Positions 8,136 through 18,683 of a stretch of DNA of 64,000 bases are shown in pieces. The number at the start of each line of letters is the position of its first letter. The first letter of the stretch is position 1. The DNA comes from an uncultured Flavobacteriaceae bacterium. Its GTDB lineage: Bacteria; Bacteroidota; Bacteroidia; Flavobacteriales; Flavobacteriaceae. A program made the position numbers and the translations under genes. The notes below the pieces were generated by a model. The model ran no database searches and was not told the DNA's origin. It saw only the letters and a program-made list of their open reading frames with translations. The stretch covers positions 806,001 through 870,000 of the forward strand of contig CALSTV010000001.1 of assembly GCA_943789365.1 (NCBI GenBank), given 5' to 3'.

Positions 8136-9389
8136 TTACAAAGCATCTAATTTTGCCTGAGTCGCTTTTTGCTTGTCATACATCTCCAAAAGTTCGTAGA
8201 GCCCAATTAATGTTCTCATCACAGACTCATTTTCAGGACTGTATTCAATCGTTTTTTCAAAGTAAGGCAATGCTTTTTTATACACTGCTTTTTGCTTTAA
8301 CATTAGCTCGTCATACTTTTTAAAGTTAGACAAGTTTTTATTCATCTCATCCACAATAGGTTTTGTTTCATCTAATATGGCTACACCAATATTGTTGTAT
8401 GCATCGGCAAAATCTGGTTTTAATTCTATTGCTTTGTTAAAACTTGCAACTGCCTCTTCCACATATCCTTGCTCCAATGTCAACACACCAATATTATAAT
8501 ACAACTGTGGATCGTCTGGACGCAATTCAATCGCTTTTTTCAAACCTGCCAAAAACTTTTCATTATCACCTAATTTGTAGTAGATATTCGCTTCGCTAAT
8601 AATTAGTGTGTAGTCGTTTGGATACAATTTTTTCGCATCTTCAATCGCCTTTAACGCTCCTTGTTCATCACCTTTGGCAATATAACTCAAAGCTATGTTC
8701 TTTGCGATACCCGCTGTTCTCGATTCTGTGGTAACTACTTCTGGATGTATCACAACTTTCATCATCACTTGTTTATCCATATCCTTCTTAGAATTGAAAT
8801 ATACTGCTTCTCCATTGATTTTACTCTCTGCTTTGTACTGGGTTTTAATTCCTGTATATCCTATTTCTAACAATGTTCTATACAATTCAATTGCTTTATC
8901 ATAGTCAGTATCATAAAAAGCTGCCAATGCGGCGTTGTCCAAAAATAAGGTATCTGTAGGACTCAAATCATAGACCATTTGAAACTTCTCACCAGCACCT
9001 TTGTAGTCTTTCGCATTGAACATTTCACTCCCTGTTGCAGCGGTTCTTTGTATAATGGTGTTAATCGAAGATTTAGCCTCTTTGCTGTACTTATTAGATC
9101 TGTTTTTTTCTTCAAAAGCAATCAACTCATTAAAAGCTGCAGCCGCGGCTACATCATTCTCTGATTTTTTACCATTTCCAAAAATAGAAGCCGCCTTTAA
9201 GTGCAAATACTGCAACTGGTATTTTTCGGCAGCTCCTTCAAGTAAAGGTGCTACCACCTCTAATTGTTTAAGCGTTGCTGCATATTCCTTTTTCTTAAAG
9301 GTTTTTTCAGCTGCCTTCAATTCCTTTTTTTGAGCCACCACTGAGATACTAAGTACTAGTAGCATCAGCAATACAATTTTATTTCTCAT
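8136..9389 (-). CDS. Secreted tetratricopeptide-repeat protein
   Basis: 417 residues with a signal peptide ending near VVAQ (residue 19). TPR-like helical pairs are seen at about 150-180 and 265-345, the clearest being DDPQLYYNIGVLTLEQG followed by PDFADAYNNIGVA. TPR proteins scaffold protein-protein contacts, here presumably in the periplasm. It lies immediately downstream of gyrA (24 nt) on the same strand, so co-transcription is likely. Confidence 0.85.
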   Translation of the reverse strand: MRNKIVLLMLLVLSISVVAQKKELKAAEKTFKKKEYAATLKQLEVVAPLLEGAAEKYQLQYLHLKAASIFGNGKKSENDVAAAAAFNELIAFEEKNRSNKYSKEAKSSINTIIQRTAATGSEMFNAKDYKGAGEKFQMVYDLSPTDTLFLDNAALAAFYDTDYDKAIELYRTLLEIGYTGIKTQYKAESKINGEAVYFNSKKDMDKQVMMKVVIHPEVVTTESRTAGIAKNIALSYIAKGDEQGALKAIEDAKKLYPNDYTLIISEANIYYKLGDNEKFLAGLKKAIELRPDDPQLYYNIGVLTLEQGYVEEAVASFNKAIELKPDFADAYNNIGVAILDETKPIVDEMNKNLSNFKKYDELMLKQKAVYKKALPYFEKTIEYSPENESVMRTLIGLYELLEMYDKQKATQAKLDAL

Positions 9390-9412
9390 TAGATATCAAT
9401 TTAGATAATTAT

Positions 9413-11959
9413 TTACTCTTCTGTTGGTGTTGTTTCTTCCGATGTTTCCCCTGATGCCTCTGCAGCACCCTCTTGTGTCTCATCAACTACCACACCTTCT
9501 TCGGTAACTTCCTCTTCATCTTCTTCGTGCATAACTTTTGCAACAGCGGCAATAGAGTCATTTCCTTTAATTTTAATCAAAGTAACTCCTTGCGTTGCTC
9601 TACCCATGACACGTAAATCAGCCACTGCCATACGAATGGTAATTCCCGATTTGTTGATAATCATCAAATCGTCGTCATCCGTAACGTTCTTAATTGCGAC
9701 CAGCTGTCCAGTTTTTTCTGAGATGTTCAAAGTTTTCACTCCTTTACCTCCACGATTTGTTATTCTATAATCTTCCAATTTAGAACGTTTTCCAAATCCT
9801 TTTTCAGAAACAACAAGAATATCGCTATCCATTTCATTAACAGCAACCATGCCTACTACTTCGTCTTTTTCGTCTTGCAGTGTAATTCCACGTACTCCTG
9901 AGGCACCTCTACCCATTGGTCTTGTTTTAGATTCTTCAAAACGAATGGATTTACCTGACTTCAACGCCAACATTACTTGACTATCACCAGTAGTTAGTTT
10001 TGCTTCTAACAATTCGTCATCTTCACGAATTGTAATTGCTGCAATACCATTGGCCCTTGGTCGAGAATATTGTTCTAGTAAAGTCTTCTTAACCTGTCCT
10101 TTTTTGGTAGCCATAATAATGTAATGGCTATTGATATACTCACTATCTTTAAGGTCTTTGGTTACTAAGAAGGCTTTTACTTTATCATCCGGTTCAATGT
10201 TGATAAGGTTTTGTAAGGCACGACCTTTGGCTACCTTTCCTCCTTCTGGAATTTCGTAGACACGCATCCAATATACTTTTCCTTTTTGTGTAAAGAACAG
10301 CATGTATTGATGATTGGTTCCTACAAACAGGTGTTCTAAGAAATCTTCACTTCGTGTGGCAACCCCTCGTTGTCCGGTACCCCCTCTATTTTGCGTTTTG
10401 TACTCAGAAAGTAAGGTGCGTTTCACATATCCTGCATGTGAAATAGTTACCACTACTTGAGAATCTGGAATCATGTCCTCAATCTTCATATCAGCACCGC
10501 CAAATTCAATTGAAGAACGTCTCTCGTCACCATATTTATCGCGAATTACAGACATTTCTTCTTTGATAATATCCATTCTTCTCGACTCGTTTGCCAAAAT
10601 ATCTTTTAAATCGGCAATCAACACCATGATTTCCTCGTACTCGCTTCTTAGTTTGTCTTGCTCTAGTCCTGTCAATTGACGCAAACGCATTTCAACAATG
10701 GCCTTTGCTTGAATTTCTGTAAGACTAAAACGTTCTATCAAACTGGCACGTGCTTCGTCTGCATTTCCAGAAGCTTTGATAATCGCGATCACCTCATCGA
10801 TGTTATCACTTGCAATGATCAATCCTTCAAGGATATGTGCTCTTGCTTCTGCTTTTTTCAATTCAAATTCTGTTCTGCGCACCACAACTTCATGTCTGTG
10901 CTCTACAAAATGATGAATCATTTGTTTTAGGTTCAACAATTCTGGACGTCCGTTTACGAGCGCAATATTGTTTACACTAAAAGAGGTTTGCAATGAAGTG
11001 TACTTGAACAATTTATTCATTACAATATTCGGAATCGCATCTCTTTTCAATATATACACAATACGCATTCCATTTCTATCCGACTCATCACGAATATTCG
11101 CAATACCGTCTAATTTCTTATCATTTACCAATTCAGCAGTTTTTTTAATCATTTCTGCTTTGTTAATTTGGTAAGGTATTTCAGATACGATGATGCAATC
11201 GCGTCCGTTTACTTCTTCAAAAGAAGCTCTGGCTCTCATAACGATACGACCACGCCCAGTATGAAAAGCATCTCTAATACCATCGGTACCGTACAAGATT
11301 CCACCTGTAGGAAAATCCGGTGCTTTCACATGCTCCATCAATTCATCGATTTCGATATCTCTATTGTCTATATAAGCTATGGTACCATTTACAACTTCTG
11401 TTAAGTTATGTGGTGGCATATTGGTTGCCATACCTACGGCAATACCCGAAGCTCCATTCACCAATAAATTAGGGATTCGTGTTGGAAGTACAGTAGGTTC
11501 TTTTAACGTATCGTCAAAGTTCAACTTATGATCTACGGTTTCTTTTTCGATATCGGCCATCATATCTTCCGATATCTTTTGCATACGCACCTCAGTATAT
11601 CGCATTGCAGCAGGGCTATCACCATCGACAGAACCAAAGTTTCCTTGTCCGTCTACCATCATATATCGTACACTCCAATCTTGCGCCATACGCACCATTG
11701 CATCGTATACAGAAGTATCTCCATGCGGATGATACTTTCCTAAAACTTCACCGACAATTCTCGCTGACTTTTTGTACGATCCTGTCGCCTTGATACCTAA
11801 CTCATGCATTCCAAAAAGCACTCTACGATGTACTGGTTTTAAACCATCTCTTACATCTGGCAATGCTCTTGAAACAATCACCGACATCGAGTAATCGATG
11901 TATGCCGATTTCATTTGTTCCTCAATATTAATAGGTATCAGTTTTTCTCCGTCTGCCAT
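9413..11959 (-). CDS. gyrA: DNA gyrase subunit A
   Basis: 848 residues. The winged-helix and tower region carries the catalytic Tyr121 in AMRYTEVRM. The C-terminal six-bladed domain is typical and ends in a strongly acidic Glu/Thr tail. The box [10 protein letters not shown] is a GyrA-box-like motif, supporting gyrase over topoisomerase IV. The quinolone-region equivalents of E. coli Ser83 and Asp87 are Thr82 and Asp86. It introduces negative supercoils together with GyrB, which is not in the window. Transcribed divergently from clpC. Confidence 0.97.
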   Translation of the reverse strand: MADGEKLIPINIEEQMKSAYIDYSMSVIVSRALPDVRDGLKPVHRRVLFGMHELGIKATGSYKKSARIVGEVLGKYHPHGDTSVYDAMVRMAQDWSVRYMMVDGQGNFGSVDGDSPAAMRYTEVRMQKISEDMMADIEKETVDHKLNFDDTLKEPTVLPTRIPNLLVNGASGIAVGMATNMPPHNLTEVVNGTIAYIDNRDIEIDELMEHVKAPDFPTGGILYGTDGIRDAFHTGRGRIVMRARASFEEVNGRDCIIVSEIPYQINKAEMIKKTAELVNDKKLDGIANIRDESDRNGMRIVYILKRDAIPNIVMNKLFKYTSLQTSFSVNNIALVNGRPELLNLKQMIHHFVEHRHEVVVRRTEFELKKAEARAHILEGLIIASDNIDEVIAIIKASGNADEARASLIERFSLTEIQAKAIVEMRLRQLTGLEQDKLRSEYEEIMVLIADLKDILANESRRMDIIKEEMSVIRDKYGDERRSSIEFGGADMKIEDMIPDSQVVVTISHAGYVKRTLLSEYKTQNRGGTGQRGVATRSEDFLEHLFVGTNHQYMLFFTQKGKVYWMRVYEIPEGGKVAKGRALQNLINIEPDDKVKAFLVTKDLKDSEYINSHYIIMATKKGQVKKTLLEQYSRPRANGIAAITIREDDELLEAKLTTGDSQVMLALKSGKSIRFEESKTRPMGRGASGVRGITLQDEKDEVVGMVAVNEMDSDILVVSEKGFGKRSKLEDYRITNRGGKGVKTLNISEKTGQLVAIKNVTDDDDLMIINKSGITIRMAVADLRVMGRATQGVTLIKIKGNDSIAAVAKVMHEEDEEEVTEEGVVVDETQEGAAEASGETSEETTPTEE

Positions 11960-11999
11960 ATAAAATCTATTTAATTTTTACATATTTTTTTCTGAACAG

Positions 12000-12028
12000 C
12001 AAGATACATTTTTTATCGTTTTCAACAA
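12000..12028 (-). promoter_or_regulatory. Possible gyrA promoter
   Basis: On the minus strand TTG (12028-12026), 19 nt and TATCTTG (12006-12000) give correct spacing, but the -7 element departs from TANNTTTG at its end. It is 40 nt upstream of the gyrA start. Confidence 0.35.
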
Positions 12029-12221
12029 GGAAATCAAGGCTTTGATTTGACTAGAGTTATTAACATTTTAAAGGGCTTTTCAACAAGTTTTACCATGCTG
12101 ATTATCAACCTATTTTTGTTGGTTTCTACAGCAAAGTCCTCTTTTTTAATAACAATCCATAAAATTTTGTAATTATTTCTAAAAATTTCTACTAAATTTA
12201 CCTAAATCAAATCAAATAATT

Positions 12222-14765
12222 ATGGACGATAATTTCTCACAAAAAGTAAAAGACGTTATAGGATACAGTAAGGAGGAGGCATTAAGACTGAGCCATGATT
12301 TTATTGGAACAGAACACTTGATCTTAGGAATTCTCAGAAAAAGAGATGGAAAAGCCATAGACATATTGACTTCTTTAGATACAAATCTAGATTACCTCAA
12401 GAAAAAAATAGAAGCTTTACATCCTGTAGAACCTTCATTTAAAGAGGAAGGAGAAAAAAAGAAACTGCACTTAACGCGTCAAGCCGAAAAAGCGTTGAAA
12501 ACAACTTTTTTGGAAGCCAAGCTATATCAGGACAATGCCGTGAATACAGCACACCTGTTATTGTGTATTTTAAGAAACGAAAATGACCCTACGACAAAAT
12601 TGTTGAATAATTTCGAAATCAATTATAATGATGTAAAGGCTCTGTTCAAACAATTGAGCGATGGCTTTGAGGAGGACACAAATTTGCCGACTTCTGAAAG
12701 TCGTTCGGATGACGGTTTTGACGAACCCAACAAACCCAACCCATTTGAGTCCCAACCCTCAAAAGGTAAGACAGCTCAAAAATCAAAAACACCCGTTTTG
12801 GATAATTTCGGACGTGATTTGACAGATCTTGCAGAAAATAAAAGGTTAGATCCTGTTGTTGGACGTAAGGAAGAGATTGAACGTGTATCACAAATATTGA
12901 GCCGACGTAAAAAGAACAATCCAATGCTGATTGGTGAGCCTGGCGTTGGGAAGTCTGCAATTGCAGAAGGTTTAGCCTTGCGTATTGTGCAACGAAAAGT
13001 TTCTCGTATTCTATTTAACAAAAGAATCATCTCTTTGGATTTGGCAAGTTTAGTTGCTGGAACCAAATATAGAGGGCAGTTTGAAGAACGGATGAAAGCT
13101 TTGATGAACGAGTTGGAAAAAAACGACGACATTATTCTTTTTATTGATGAAATCCATACCATTGTAGGTGCTGGTGGTGCTACCGGATCATTGGATGCTT
13201 CAAACATGTTGAAACCAGCCTTGGCAAGAGGTGAAATTCAATGTATTGGTGCAACGACCTTAAATGAATACAGACAAAATATTGAAAAAGACGGTGCCTT
13301 AGAAAGACGTTTTCAAAAAATTATTGTGGAACCTACATCGATCGACGAGACTGTACAGATCTTACATAACGTGAAAGAAAAGTATGAAGACCACCACAAT
13401 GTTACCTATACTGAAGGCGCTATTGAAGCCTGCGTAAAGTTGACAAACAGGTATATGACAGATCGTTTTCTACCAGACAAAGCCATCGACGCTTTGGACG
13501 AAGCTGGTTCCAGAATTCACATCACTAATATTGTGGTCCCTGAGCAAATTCTAGAATTGGAAAAAAAGCTAGAGCAGATTAAGGTGGATAAAACGAATGC
13601 TGTAAGCCGTCAAAAATACGAAGAGGCTGCCAAGCTTAGAGATGATGAAAAAAACATTGAGGCGGCTTTAAAATCGGCTCAAGATCAATGGGAAGAGAGT
13701 TCTAAGGAAAATAAGGAAACCGTTACGGAAGAAAATGTTGCGGAGGTAGTTTCTATGATGACAGGTATTCCTGTGAACAGAGTTGCTGAAGCAGAGAGCA
13801 ACCGACTTGGAGAACTTCCTAATAAGATTAAAGGGAAAGTCATTGGACAAGATGATGCGGTGGCCAAAGTGGTGAAAGCTATTCAACGAAATAGAGTTGG
13901 ATTGAAAGACCCGAACAAGCCTATTGGTTCGTTTATATTTTTAGGTCAAACGGGTGTTGGTAAAACCCAATTGGCAAAAATATTAGCGAGTGAATTGTTT
14001 GACACGAGTGATTCTTTGATTCGAGTTGACATGAGTGAATACATGGAAAAGTTCTCTATTTCAAGATTGATTGGAGCGCCTCCTGGTTATGTGGGTTATG
14101 AGGAAGGTGGACAACTTACAGAAAAAGTAAGAAGAAAACCATATGCTGTTGTTTTACTCGATGAGATTGAAAAAGCACATCCAGATGTATTCAATATGCT
14201 GCTTCAAATTTTAGATGAAGGTTTTGTGACCGATAGCCTAGGAAGAAAAATCGATTTTAGAAATACGGTGATTATCATGACTTCAAATATTGGCGCCAGA
14301 CAGTTGAAAGATTTTGGAGGAGGTGTAGGTTTTGGTACTTCTTCTAAAGCCGCCCAAGCTGATAGCCATGCAAAAAGCATTATTGAAAGTGCATTAAAGA
14401 AATCGTTTGCTCCAGAATTTCTTAATAGGATTGACGATGTTATTATTTTCAATGCGTTAGAAAGAGAAGACATCCACAGCATTATTTCAATTGAACTTGA
14501 AAAGCTATTGGCACGTATTTCTACCTTGGGGTATAGCTTACAACTAAGCGATAAGGCAAAAGATTATATTGCCGACAAAGGTTTTGACAAAAGTTATGGT
14601 GCGCGGCCTTTGAAGCGAGCTATTCAAAAATATATTGAAGATGCTTTGGCTGAAGAGATTGTAAATTCGAAACTTTCTGAAGGTGACCAGATTTTTATGG
14701 ACATTGACAAAAAAACGAATGAACTGACAGTTAAAATCAAGAAAAACAAAGAAAAAACGGAGTAA
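12222..14765 (+). CDS. clpC: ATP-dependent Clp protease ATP-binding subunit ClpC
   Basis: 847 residues. Two N-terminal Clp repeats (about 1-140), a variable linker (150-195), AAA+ domain 1 with Walker A GEPGVGKS (238-245) and Walker B LFIDEIHT, a UVR-like coiled middle domain (about 430-480), and AAA+ domain 2 with Walker A GQTGVGKT (575-582). The short middle domain identifies ClpC rather than ClpB. It unfolds substrates for ClpP, which is not nearby. Alone between gyrA (divergent) and ctlX (convergent). Confidence 0.95.
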   Translation: MDDNFSQKVKDVIGYSKEEALRLSHDFIGTEHLILGILRKRDGKAIDILTSLDTNLDYLKKKIEALHPVEPSFKEEGEKKKLHLTRQAEKALKTTFLEAKLYQDNAVNTAHLLLCILRNENDPTTKLLNNFEINYNDVKALFKQLSDGFEEDTNLPTSESRSDDGFDEPNKPNPFESQPSKGKTAQKSKTPVLDNFGRDLTDLAENKRLDPVVGRKEEIERVSQILSRRKKNNPMLIGEPGVGKSAIAEGLALRIVQRKVSRILFNKRIISLDLASLVAGTKYRGQFEERMKALMNELEKNDDIILFIDEIHTIVGAGGATGSLDASNMLKPALARGEIQCIGATTLNEYRQNIEKDGALERRFQKIIVEPTSIDETVQILHNVKEKYEDHHNVTYTEGAIEACVKLTNRYMTDRFLPDKAIDALDEAGSRIHITNIVVPEQILELEKKLEQIKVDKTNAVSRQKYEEAAKLRDDEKNIEAALKSAQDQWEESSKENKETVTEENVAEVVSMMTGIPVNRVAEAESNRLGELPNKIKGKVIGQDDAVAKVVKAIQRNRVGLKDPNKPIGSFIFLGQTGVGKTQLAKILASELFDTSDSLIRVDMSEYMEKFSISRLIGAPPGYVGYEEGGQLTEKVRRKPYAVVLLDEIEKAHPDVFNMLLQILDEGFVTDSLGRKIDFRNTVIIMTSNIGARQLKDFGGGVGFGTSSKAAQADSHAKSIIESALKKSFAPEFLNRIDDVIIFNALEREDIHSIISIELEKLLARISTLGYSLQLSDKAKDYIADKGFDKSYGARPLKRAIQKYIEDALAEEIVNSKLSEGDQIFMDIDKKTNELTVKIKKNKEKTE

Positions 14766-14783
14766 ATAGTACTTCATAATTTT

Positions 14784-14815
14784 AAAGGCTTTGATATACA
14801 TCAAAGCCTTTTTTA
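14784..14815. terminator. Bidirectional intrinsic terminator between clpC and ctlX
   Basis: A 12-bp stem AAAGGCTTTGAT/ATCAAAGCCTTT with loop ATAC and following T residues on the + strand. It serves clpC and may also act on the convergent ctlX transcript. Confidence 0.88.
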
Positions 14816-14817
14816 TT

Positions 14818-15759
14818 TTAGGAGCGCTTTGGCAAAAACACTTCGGCAATCATACAACGTACGCTTCCACCACCACAGGTTTCAATCGTTTTAAGTTCTG
14901 AACTTATAATTTCTCCGTGCTTTTCAAGTTTTTCGATTTGATCCTTTCGATAAACGTGTTGAGCAGACTCAGACATAAGTATGTATTTTTCACCATCCAA
15001 ACCCGTTACCTGTAATATATTAGCAGCAAAACTTGCTACTTGAGCTTCTGTAACAACAATCAATTCTTTCCCATCTTGTTTTAAATGTTGCAGTACTTGT
15101 TTGCGTTCTTTTTTACCTTCAATACTCTCCAAACATATGACAGCGAACCCCTCTCCTATACTCAATAGCACATTTGTATGGTAGATAGCTTTGCGTTCTC
15201 CATGTACTGTCTGATTTGCAGTAAATAAAATGGGTGTGTATTCAAAGTCTTCACAAAATTCTATAAACAAATCCTCATCGGAGCGTGCAGATATTGAGCA
15301 GTACGCTTTTTTGTGAACTCTGTCTAAAACTACACTTCCCGTTCCTTCAAGAAAATAACCTTCTTCTTCCGCACTTGAATAGTCTATTACATCTTCAATA
15401 ACAAAGCCTTGAGCCTCTACCTGTTCTATAACCTGTTCTCTACGCTCTCGTCTACGATTTTCTGCAAACATAGGATAAACACCCAGTGTTCCATCTTGAT
15501 GAAAAGACACCCAGTTATTTGGAAATACAGCATCAGGGGTATCATCCGAGGCTATTGAATCTACGACCAACACTTCAATTCCTTTGCTTTTTATGTTTTC
15601 AACAAGCGCATCGAATTCTTTCAAGGCACTGTTCACAATATTTTCAGCGTTTACATTAGGAAGGTCTTGTTGGTAATAGTTATTTAATTCAGTTTGTTCG
15701 TTCTTTCGAAAACCAAGCGGACGAATTAGCAACAAAGTATGGGTCGTTTGTTTTAACAT
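14818..15759 (-). CDS. ctlX: Citrulline utilization hydrolase CtlX
   Basis: 313 residues of the guanidino-group-modifying (amidinotransferase/deiminase) superfamily. Visible features: VFPNNWVSFH near the N-terminus, His in YHTNVLLSIG, and the nucleophilic Cys295 in TCGGGSVRCM near the C-terminus. These match the CtlX family assigned to citrulline use in Bacteroidota. It would release ammonia from a ureido or guanidino substrate. It is the second gene of a leftward pair with a divergent relative 21 nt upstream, suggesting two steps of arginine/citrulline catabolism. Confidence 0.85.
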   Translation of the reverse strand: MLKQTTHTLLLIRPLGFRKNEQTELNNYYQQDLPNVNAENIVNSALKEFDALVENIKSKGIEVLVVDSIASDDTPDAVFPNNWVSFHQDGTLGVYPMFAENRRRERREQVIEQVEAQGFVIEDVIDYSSAEEEGYFLEGTGSVVLDRVHKKAYCSISARSDEDLFIEFCEDFEYTPILFTANQTVHGERKAIYHTNVLLSIGEGFAVICLESIEGKKERKQVLQHLKQDGKELIVVTEAQVASFAANILQVTGLDGEKYILMSESAQHVYRKDQIEKLEKHGEIISSELKTIETCGGGSVRCMIAEVFLPKRS

Positions 15760-15780
15760 AAATTGTGTTCTTAATTGGAA

Positions 15781-16704
15781 TTAGCTTTTAGGGTTGTCAC
15801 GAATCAAAGGTAAGGTAGAACACCTAAACAAGCCTTCTTGTTTCCCTATTTCTGCATAGTCAACTTCTTCCACAGTAAAACCTTTGGATCGCAACCATGA
15901 ATTTAAACGTACAAAATTTGTTTCCGAAACCACCACTTCCGGCGTTATGGAAAACACATTCGAATTCATAGCATACATTTCTTGTTTGGAAATATGAAAG
16001 AGGTTTTCGATTCCAAAAAGATTGCATAGAAATTCGTAATCTTCTTTGTTTTTAAAACCTTCTTTATGAATGATGGCTCTATCTTTACCTACGGGTTGAA
16101 AACAACAGTCTAAGTGCAATGCGTTATTGAAGGCATCTGTGCTCGATTTGACAAGATCAAATGCTTTTACTGTTTTATGAGGAAATAGGTTTTCTAAAAA
16201 CCCAATAGCCGCCTCATTCGTTCGTGCTGTAATCATATCACTATAATCTGATTCACGGTATACACCCACAAATATATAATTGCCCCAAAGAATTACATCG
16301 CCTCCTTCAATATGCACATCATCACAAGCTGTTATCACTTTTAAGGGGGCTACCTTTGCAATAAGTTGCGAAATCGCGTCAATTTCTTTTGCTCTGTCTG
16401 GCAAAATATTAGATTTGATAAATATATCTTCTATAACAAAAGCGATGTCTCTGGTAAAAATCTGATTGTAACCATTCAAGATTTGAGGACGAAATACCTG
16501 AACAGCGTAGGATTGAAACATTTCATTTAAGGCCTCCATTTCTCTAACCATATCTATTTCTTTTGGGTAAGTACCCGCTTTGATATGCTCAATAGATTTT
16601 GGGTCATACGCATGTTCAATTTTTGGCACGGGACCAGTACTTACTGCGGTACCAAGAATTACAGCGCGCAAAGGCGACGTTTCATCATGAATATTTAGTT
16701 TCAA
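15781..16704 (-). CDS. Arginine deiminase-like / dimethylarginine dimethylaminohydrolase-family protein
   Basis: 307 residues with the pentein fold pattern. Substrate-site motifs include FTRDIAFV, the HIEGGDV block, HLDCCFQPV and the catalytic Cys295 in FRCSTLPLIRD. The family includes arginine deiminase, DDAH and glycine amidinotransferase; sequence alone does not choose among them. It is first in a two-gene leftward operon with ctlX (21-nt gap), so formation of citrulline upstream of CtlX is a reasonable inference. Confidence 0.8.
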   Translation of the reverse strand: MKLNIHDETSPLRAVILGTAVSTGPVPKIEHAYDPKSIEHIKAGTYPKEIDMVREMEALNEMFQSYAVQVFRPQILNGYNQIFTRDIAFVIEDIFIKSNILPDRAKEIDAISQLIAKVAPLKVITACDDVHIEGGDVILWGNYIFVGVYRESDYSDMITARTNEAAIGFLENLFPHKTVKAFDLVKSSTDAFNNALHLDCCFQPVGKDRAIIHKEGFKNKEDYEFLCNLFGIENLFHISKQEMYAMNSNVFSITPEVVVSETNFVRLNSWLRSKGFTVEEVDYAEIGKQEGLFRCSTLPLIRDNPKS

Positions 16705-16725
16705 AGTAATGCGAATTAAGAGTTC

Positions 16726-16762
16726 AAAAAAAAACCTTCGTAAAGTTACGAAGGTTTTTTTT
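16726..16762 (-). terminator. Intrinsic terminator of gltA
   Basis: A nine-base-pair stem CCTTCGTAA/TTACGAAGG is flanked by A9 on the left and T8 on the right. It follows the gltA stop directly and precedes the amidinohydrolase operon, so it mainly ends the leftward gltA transcript. Confidence 0.88.
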
Positions 16763-16763
16763 A

Positions 16764-18050
16764 TTATCTTTTTTCGACAGGTTCAAACGCTCTGAGCGGT
16801 GCTCCCATATACAACTGACGCGGACGTCCAATTGGTTCGTGTTTTTCTCTCATTTCTTTCCATTGTGCAATCCATCCTGGCAATCTTCCAATCGCAAACA
16901 TTACGGTAAACATTTCAACAGGTATCCCAAGCGCTCTATAAATTATTCCTGAGTAAAAGTCTACATTCGGATACAAGTTTCTTGCTTTAAAGTATTCGTC
17001 ATTCAAAGCAACTTCAGACAATCCTTTTGCGATATCCAATACTGGGTCATTGATTCCAAGGTCATTCAACACTTCTTCCGCGGCTACTTTGATGATGTTT
17101 GCACGTGGGTCAAAGTTTTTATATACTCTATGTCCAAATCCCATTAAACGGAAAGGATCACTTTTGTCTTTTGCTTTGTCTATGTACTTTTTGTAATCAC
17201 CACCGTCATTTTTAATTTCTTCTAACATTTCGATTACTGCTTGGTTAGCACCTCCATGTAATGGTCCCCATAGTGCAGAAATTCCGGCTGAGATAGAAGC
17301 AAACAAACCAGCATGTGATGAACCTACAATTCTTACAGTCGATGTAGAACAGTTTTGCTCATGATCTGCATGTAATATCAATAATTTATCGATTGCGTTC
17401 AATACAATTGGGTTGATTTTAAAGTCATCATTTGGCATGTTGAACATCATTTTGTATAGATTTTCAACATATCCAAGATGTACATCACCATAGTCTAATG
17501 GCAACCCTTGTTTCTTACGAAGTGTCCATGCCGCCAATACAGGAAACTTAGCCATTAACTTTACAATTGCCGAATACATATCTTCTGGAGAATCTACATT
17601 TACAGACTCTGGATTAAAAGCAATCAATGCACTTGTCAACGCAGAAACTACCCCCATTGGATGTGCCGATTTAGGAAAACCATTTAATATCTTCTTCATT
17701 TCTTCGTCTACTAAAGACTCCGCCATGATATCGTTATGAAATTTATTCAATTCAGCAGCAGTTGGCAATTCACCAAAAATCAACAAATATGAAGTTTCTA
17801 AAAAGTTAGATTTTGCTGCTAAGTCTTCAATGGAATATCCTCTATATCTCAAGATTCCTTTTTCACCGTCAAGAAATGTCACAGCACTCTCACAAGAACC
17901 TGTGTTTTTATAACCAGAATCTAAAGTAATTACACCTTCAGTAGCCCCTCGTAAAGATTTAATATCAATTGCTGTTTCGTTCTCTGTACCTTTTAAAACA
18001 GGGAATTCATACTCTTTACCATTTACTTTTAATTTTGCTATTTCTGACAT
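16764..18050 (-). CDS. gltA: Citrate synthase
   Basis: 428 residues from ATG 18050 (MSEIAKLKVNGKEYEF). An in-frame ATG at 18125 overlaps the promoter's -33 element and is therefore unlikely. Catalytic motifs: HADHEQNCSTSTVR, LHGGANQAV and GFGHRVYKNFDPRA with His307. It condenses acetyl-CoA and oxaloacetate in the TCA cycle. It is the last gene of the conserved flavobacterial order rplQ-carA-eno-gltA. It has its own promoter and terminator and is separated from eno by a heptamer array. Confidence 0.96.
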   Translation of the reverse strand: MSEIAKLKVNGKEYEFPVLKGTENETAIDIKSLRGATEGVITLDSGYKNTGSCESAVTFLDGEKGILRYRGYSIEDLAAKSNFLETSYLLIFGELPTAAELNKFHNDIMAESLVDEEMKKILNGFPKSAHPMGVVSALTSALIAFNPESVNVDSPEDMYSAIVKLMAKFPVLAAWTLRKKQGLPLDYGDVHLGYVENLYKMMFNMPNDDFKINPIVLNAIDKLLILHADHEQNCSTSTVRIVGSSHAGLFASISAGISALWGPLHGGANQAVIEMLEEIKNDGGDYKKYIDKAKDKSDPFRLMGFGHRVYKNFDPRANIIKVAAEEVLNDLGINDPVLDIAKGLSEVALNDEYFKARNLYPNVDFYSGIIYRALGIPVEMFTVMFAIGRLPGWIAQWKEMREKHEPIGRPRQLYMGAPLRAFEPVEKR

Positions 18051-18095
18051 ATTTCTATTTTTTATTGAAGTACTTAGGCTCATTTCTAAGTGTTG

Positions 18096-18127
18096 CAAAT
18101 TTACGTAAAATAGACGGTTAGACACAA
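18096..18127 (-). promoter_or_regulatory. gltA promoter
   Basis: On the minus strand TTG (18127-18125), 21 nt and TAAATTTG (18103-18096) match the Bacteroidota consensus. The position, 46 nt upstream of ATG 18050, supports the shorter gltA start. Confidence 0.75.
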
Positions 18128-18683
18128 GGTTTTGAGATAAAATAATTCACAATAAAAACACATATTTATTAAGAATTCATTAATTGTTTAGACAATAACA
18201 AGCAATTTCTTAGAATAAGTAGGGCGATATTCTAAAAACGTCGTGAATTCCATAAAACAAGAAAGTGATTCTGTGCTTTGCTGTGCTGTGGTGTTGAGTT
18301 ATGAGTTGTGAGTTGCGATTAGTTCGAAGTGAGGAATTAGGAACTGGGAAAGAGTAGCAGGTACGCAGTTCTAAATACCAGATACTCGATACCTGATACT
18401 CGATACCCGATATCCGATTCTCGATACTCGATACCCGATATCCGATTCTCGATACCTGATACCTGATACTCGATACTCGATACTCGATACTCGATACTCG
18501 ATACTCGATATCCGATATCCGATATCCGATATCCGATATCCGATTCTCGATACCTGATACCTGATACCTGATACTCGATACCCGATATCCGATTCTCGAT
18601 ACTCGATACCCGATATCCGATTCTCGATACCTGATACCTGATACTCGATACTCGATACCTGATACACAATACATCATATCAAA
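18128..18683. other. Intergenic region between gltA and eno, mostly repeats
   Basis: It holds a degenerate heptamer stretch (18293-18320, words such as ATGAGTT and GTGAGTT), a lone GTAGCAG near 18354, and the 40-unit GATNNYY array. No gene is supported. The minus-strand open frames here are products of the repeat. Confidence 0.8.
18381..18660. repeat. Heptanucleotide array, 40 units of five variants
   Basis: Exactly 40 seven-base units without an indel. Counts read by eye: GATACTC 13, GATACCT 9, GATATCC 9, GATTCTC 5, GATACCC 4. Units 3-14 and 28-39 are the same 12-word (84-bp) series, so there is higher-order structure. As 7 is not a multiple of 3, all three minus frames stay open. Confidence 0.97.

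Noticed and set aside
16764-18125. Longer citrate synthase starting at 18125
   Set aside because: The extra 25 residues overlap the inferred promoter's -33 element and lack family similarity; ATG 18050 fits.
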